Of a stretch of 7,118 bases of DNA, positions 5,915 through 7,118 are shown in pieces. Position 1 is the first letter of the stretch. The number at the start of each line of letters is the position of its first letter. This DNA is from Fusobacteriota bacterium (GTDB taxonomy: Bacteria; Fusobacteriota; Fusobacteriia; Bac17; JAEWOZ01). A model generated the notes under the pieces. That model worked only from the letters and a program-made list of their open reading frames with translations. It made no database searches and had not been told where the DNA came from. The position numbers and the translations under genes are program-made. The stretch covers positions 1 to 7,118 of the forward strand of contig JAEWOZ010000144.1 of the NCBI GenBank assembly GCA_023399505.1, read 5' to 3'.

Positions 5915-6750
5915 AAACAGTCGAGTTACTTCAAGAGGTAAAAGATTGGCTAAAAGAAGAAGGAATAGCAGATTATAAGATAGAAGCTGAAATTATTCTT
6001 TCTCATGTACTTAATAAAGATAGATTAGCCTTACATCTAGATTTTAATCAAAATGTTTCACCAGAAGAGATGGTTGATGTTTTTGAAATAGTAAATAGAA
6101 GAATTGAAGATAGGGAGCCTATTCAGTATATTTTTAATATGACTAAATTTTATGGGCATCCTTTCAAAGTAACACCAAGTGTACTAATACCTCGCAAAGA
6201 GACTGAGCTGTTAGTAGAAATAACTTTAGAAATTTCTAAAGAATTCAAAGCTCCTAAAATATTAGATATAGGTACTGGTTCGGGAGCAATAGCAGTTTCT
6301 TTAGCTAAGGAGTTAAAAAATTCTTTAATTACTGCTTCAGATATTTCAAGAGAGGCGTTAAAAGTAGCTGAATATAATGCTAACGTAAATAAAGTAAAAG
6401 TTAGCTTTATAGAAAGCGATCTATTTTCTAACATAAATGAAAAGTTTGATATAATAGCTTCAAACCCTCCTTATATTTCAGAAGATGAGTTTGAATATTT
6501 AGAACCTGAAATAAAGGATCATGAACCTAAAATAGCACTTATAGCTTCAAGAAATGGTCTCTATTTTTATGAAAAAATTGCCAAAGAGGCATCAAATTTT
6601 CTAAATATTAATTCTTATTTAATATTTGAAACAGGTTATAGCAACTTCATGGAAGTAAAAAATATTCTAGAAAAAGAAAATTATATAATTTTAAAGATAA
6701 TTAAAGACTATAGTATGCAAAATAGAGTAATAGTTGCCAAGAAAAAATAG
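5911..6750 (+). CDS. prmC: Release factor glutamine N5-methyltransferase
   Basis: PrmC (HemK) uses S-adenosylmethionine to methylate the glutamine of the GGQ motif in release factors, raising termination efficiency. Its 279 residues match the family. An N-terminal helical domain (about 1-80) that docks on the release factor ends with the conserved REPIQYIFN segment (68-76). FKVTPSVLIPRKETELLVE (85-103) is the family motif joining it to the Rossmann methyltransferase. LDIGTGSGAIAVSLA (118-132) is the SAM-binding loop, and the acidic D144 lies in the next strand. SNPPYIS (184-190) is the glutamine-binding NPPY motif. The ATG shares ATGA with the prfA stop and has only a weak Shine-Dalgarno, so it probably depends on ribosomes finishing prfA. 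Having the enzyme next to its substrate gene is a common bacterial arrangement. The stop is TAG. Confidence 0.97.
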   Translation: MKTVELLQEVKDWLKEEGIADYKIEAEIILSHVLNKDRLALHLDFNQNVSPEEMVDVFEIVNRRIEDREPIQYIFNMTKFYGHPFKVTPSVLIPRKETELLVEITLEISKEFKAPKILDIGTGSGAIAVSLAKELKNSLITASDISREALKVAEYNANVNKVKVSFIESDLFSNINEKFDIIASNPPYISEDEFEYLEPEIKDHEPKIALIASRNGLYFYEKIAKEASNFLNINSYLIFETGYSNFMEVKNILEKENYIILKIIKDYSMQNRVIVAKKK

Positions 6751-6787
6751 TAAAAAATTATAAGTTTATAAGAAAGGAAATGAGTTA

Positions 6788-7030
6788 ATGGCTACAAAAA
6801 AGAAAAAGAGTATTAGTTTTGAAGAAGGACTAAAAAAAATTGATGACATAATAGAATTGTTAGAAAAAAAAGGGGTGGGCTTAGAAGAATCAATTAGCCA
6901 TTATGAAGAAGCAATGAGAACTATAAGCGAATGCAATACTATTTTGGATAGTATTGAGGGCAAATTGAAAAAAATAATTTTTAAAAATAACACTATAGTA
7001 GAGGAAGAAATTCATGTTGAAGAAAACTAA
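6788..7030 (+). CDS. xseB: Exodeoxyribonuclease VII small subunit
   Basis: XseB is the small subunit of exonuclease VII, a single-strand-specific nuclease acting in both directions in DNA repair, and several copies bind one XseA. The protein has 80 residues, the normal size. It is mostly two helices after a basic head (MATKKKKS). The core SFEEGLKKIDDIIELLEKK (9-27), then LEESISHYEEAMRTISECN (32-50) and LDSIEGKLKKI (53-63), matches the family pattern FEEAL-LE-IV-LE followed by LEE-Y-G--L---C and L-AE-K---L. The start has AGGA at 6775-6778, nine bases upstream. xseA is not in the window. The last 17 bases overlap the next gene. It lies 37 bases after prmC and no terminator separates them, so it probably belongs to the prfA unit. 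Confidence 0.92.
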   Translation: MATKKKKSISFEEGLKKIDDIIELLEKKGVGLEESISHYEEAMRTISECNTILDSIEGKLKKIIFKNNTIVEEEIHVEEN

Positions 7031-7118
7031 CTTTTTTATTTTTATCCTTCTATTTATAAGCAAGGATCTATTTGCAAATTATAAATTAAGAGAAACAGAA
7101 AATTTTAAAATATTTGTT
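7014..7118 (+). CDS. N-terminus of an exported protein of unknown function (partial at 3' edge)
   Basis: An open frame starts at ATG 7014, inside the end of xseB, and runs off the window after 35 codons. It begins MLKKTNFFIF, continues with a hydrophobic core (ILLFI) and then SKDLFA-NYKL. This looks like a cleavable signal peptide with a likely cut after LFA (residue 21). AGGA at 7002-7005 is spaced eight bases from the ATG, and the 17-base overlap with xseB suggests translational coupling. The mature start (NYKLRETENFKIFV) resembles the way some exported peptidase-MA-like or repeat proteins begin, with an S/T-E-x-F-x-I pattern, but too little is visible to assign a family. That it is a real gene is likely; its function is unknown. 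Confidence 0.7.
   Translation, partial: MLKKTNFFIFILLFISKDLFANYKLRETENFKIFV

Noticed and set aside
6150..6434. Minus-strand open frame of 94 codons inside prmC
   Set aside because: It is antisense to the conserved methyltransferase core and has no independent support.
6734..6763. Possible promoter for xseB (TTGCCA, 18 bases, TTATAA)
   Set aside because: The -10 match is poor, there is no TG extension, and half of it lies in the prmC end. Co-transcription from the prfA promoter is simpler.
1..7118. Reassigned genetic code or a mobile, phage or defence island
   Set aside because: TGA serves as a stop at prfA and is not found inside the other genes. Every identified gene is core metabolism, translation, repair or membrane housekeeping, with no integrase, transposase, tRNA site or repeat array.

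Overview
The window is a compact, A+T-rich bacterial chromosome segment (about 30% G+C by eye). It has nine recognisable protein genes and one unidentified partial gene, all on the + strand. Genes cover nearly everything; the longest gap is about 107 bases (160-266). Codons are A/T-biased, with AGA the usual arginine codon. The standard code applies: TGA ends prfA and does not occur inside the other genes. No rRNA, tRNA, CRISPR array, insertion sequence or phage gene is visible. The content is core housekeeping, so it points to an ordinary chromosome. The phylum cannot be fixed from sequence alone. Low-G+C lineages such as Elusimicrobiota/Endomicrobia, Spirochaetota or Fusobacteriota are only guesses. 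Ribosome-binding sites and extended -10 promoters look like a normal sigma-70-type system.

Layout. (1) 1-180: the end of efp (translation elongation factor P) with a terminator hairpin that contains its stop codon. (2) 196-2339: a polysaccharide deacetylase with an N-terminal hydrophobic segment, then glyA (serine hydroxymethyltransferase). There is an extended -10 promoter before the first gene and only weak signals between the two. (3) 2358-4757: a TTGAAA-N17-TAAAAT promoter, then ndk, a CNNM/CBS/CorC-type membrane protein and a DUF502 membrane protein. These are tightly packed and end in a hairpin-plus-T-run terminator that again contains the last stop codon. (4) 4772 to the right edge: a near-consensus TTGAAT-N17-TATAAT promoter, then prfA (peptide release factor 1), prmC (the methyltransferase that modifies the release-factor GGQ glutamine), xseB (exonuclease VII small subunit) and the start of an exported protein cut by the window end.

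How the genes relate. prfA and prmC are a functional pair, enzyme and substrate, translationally coupled by an ATGA overlap. efp also acts in translation but lies in a separate unit. glyA supplies one-carbon units and glycine, and ndk balances nucleoside triphosphates. The CNNM and DUF502 proteins are membrane proteins of poorly defined role whose genes overlap by 17 bases. I found no convincing previously undescribed system. The points worth a second look are regulatory or annotation details: stop codons buried in terminators, an inverted repeat over the prfA -10 box, a repeated promoter block, genes lacking a usable Shine-Dalgarno site, and the unidentified exported protein at the right edge.
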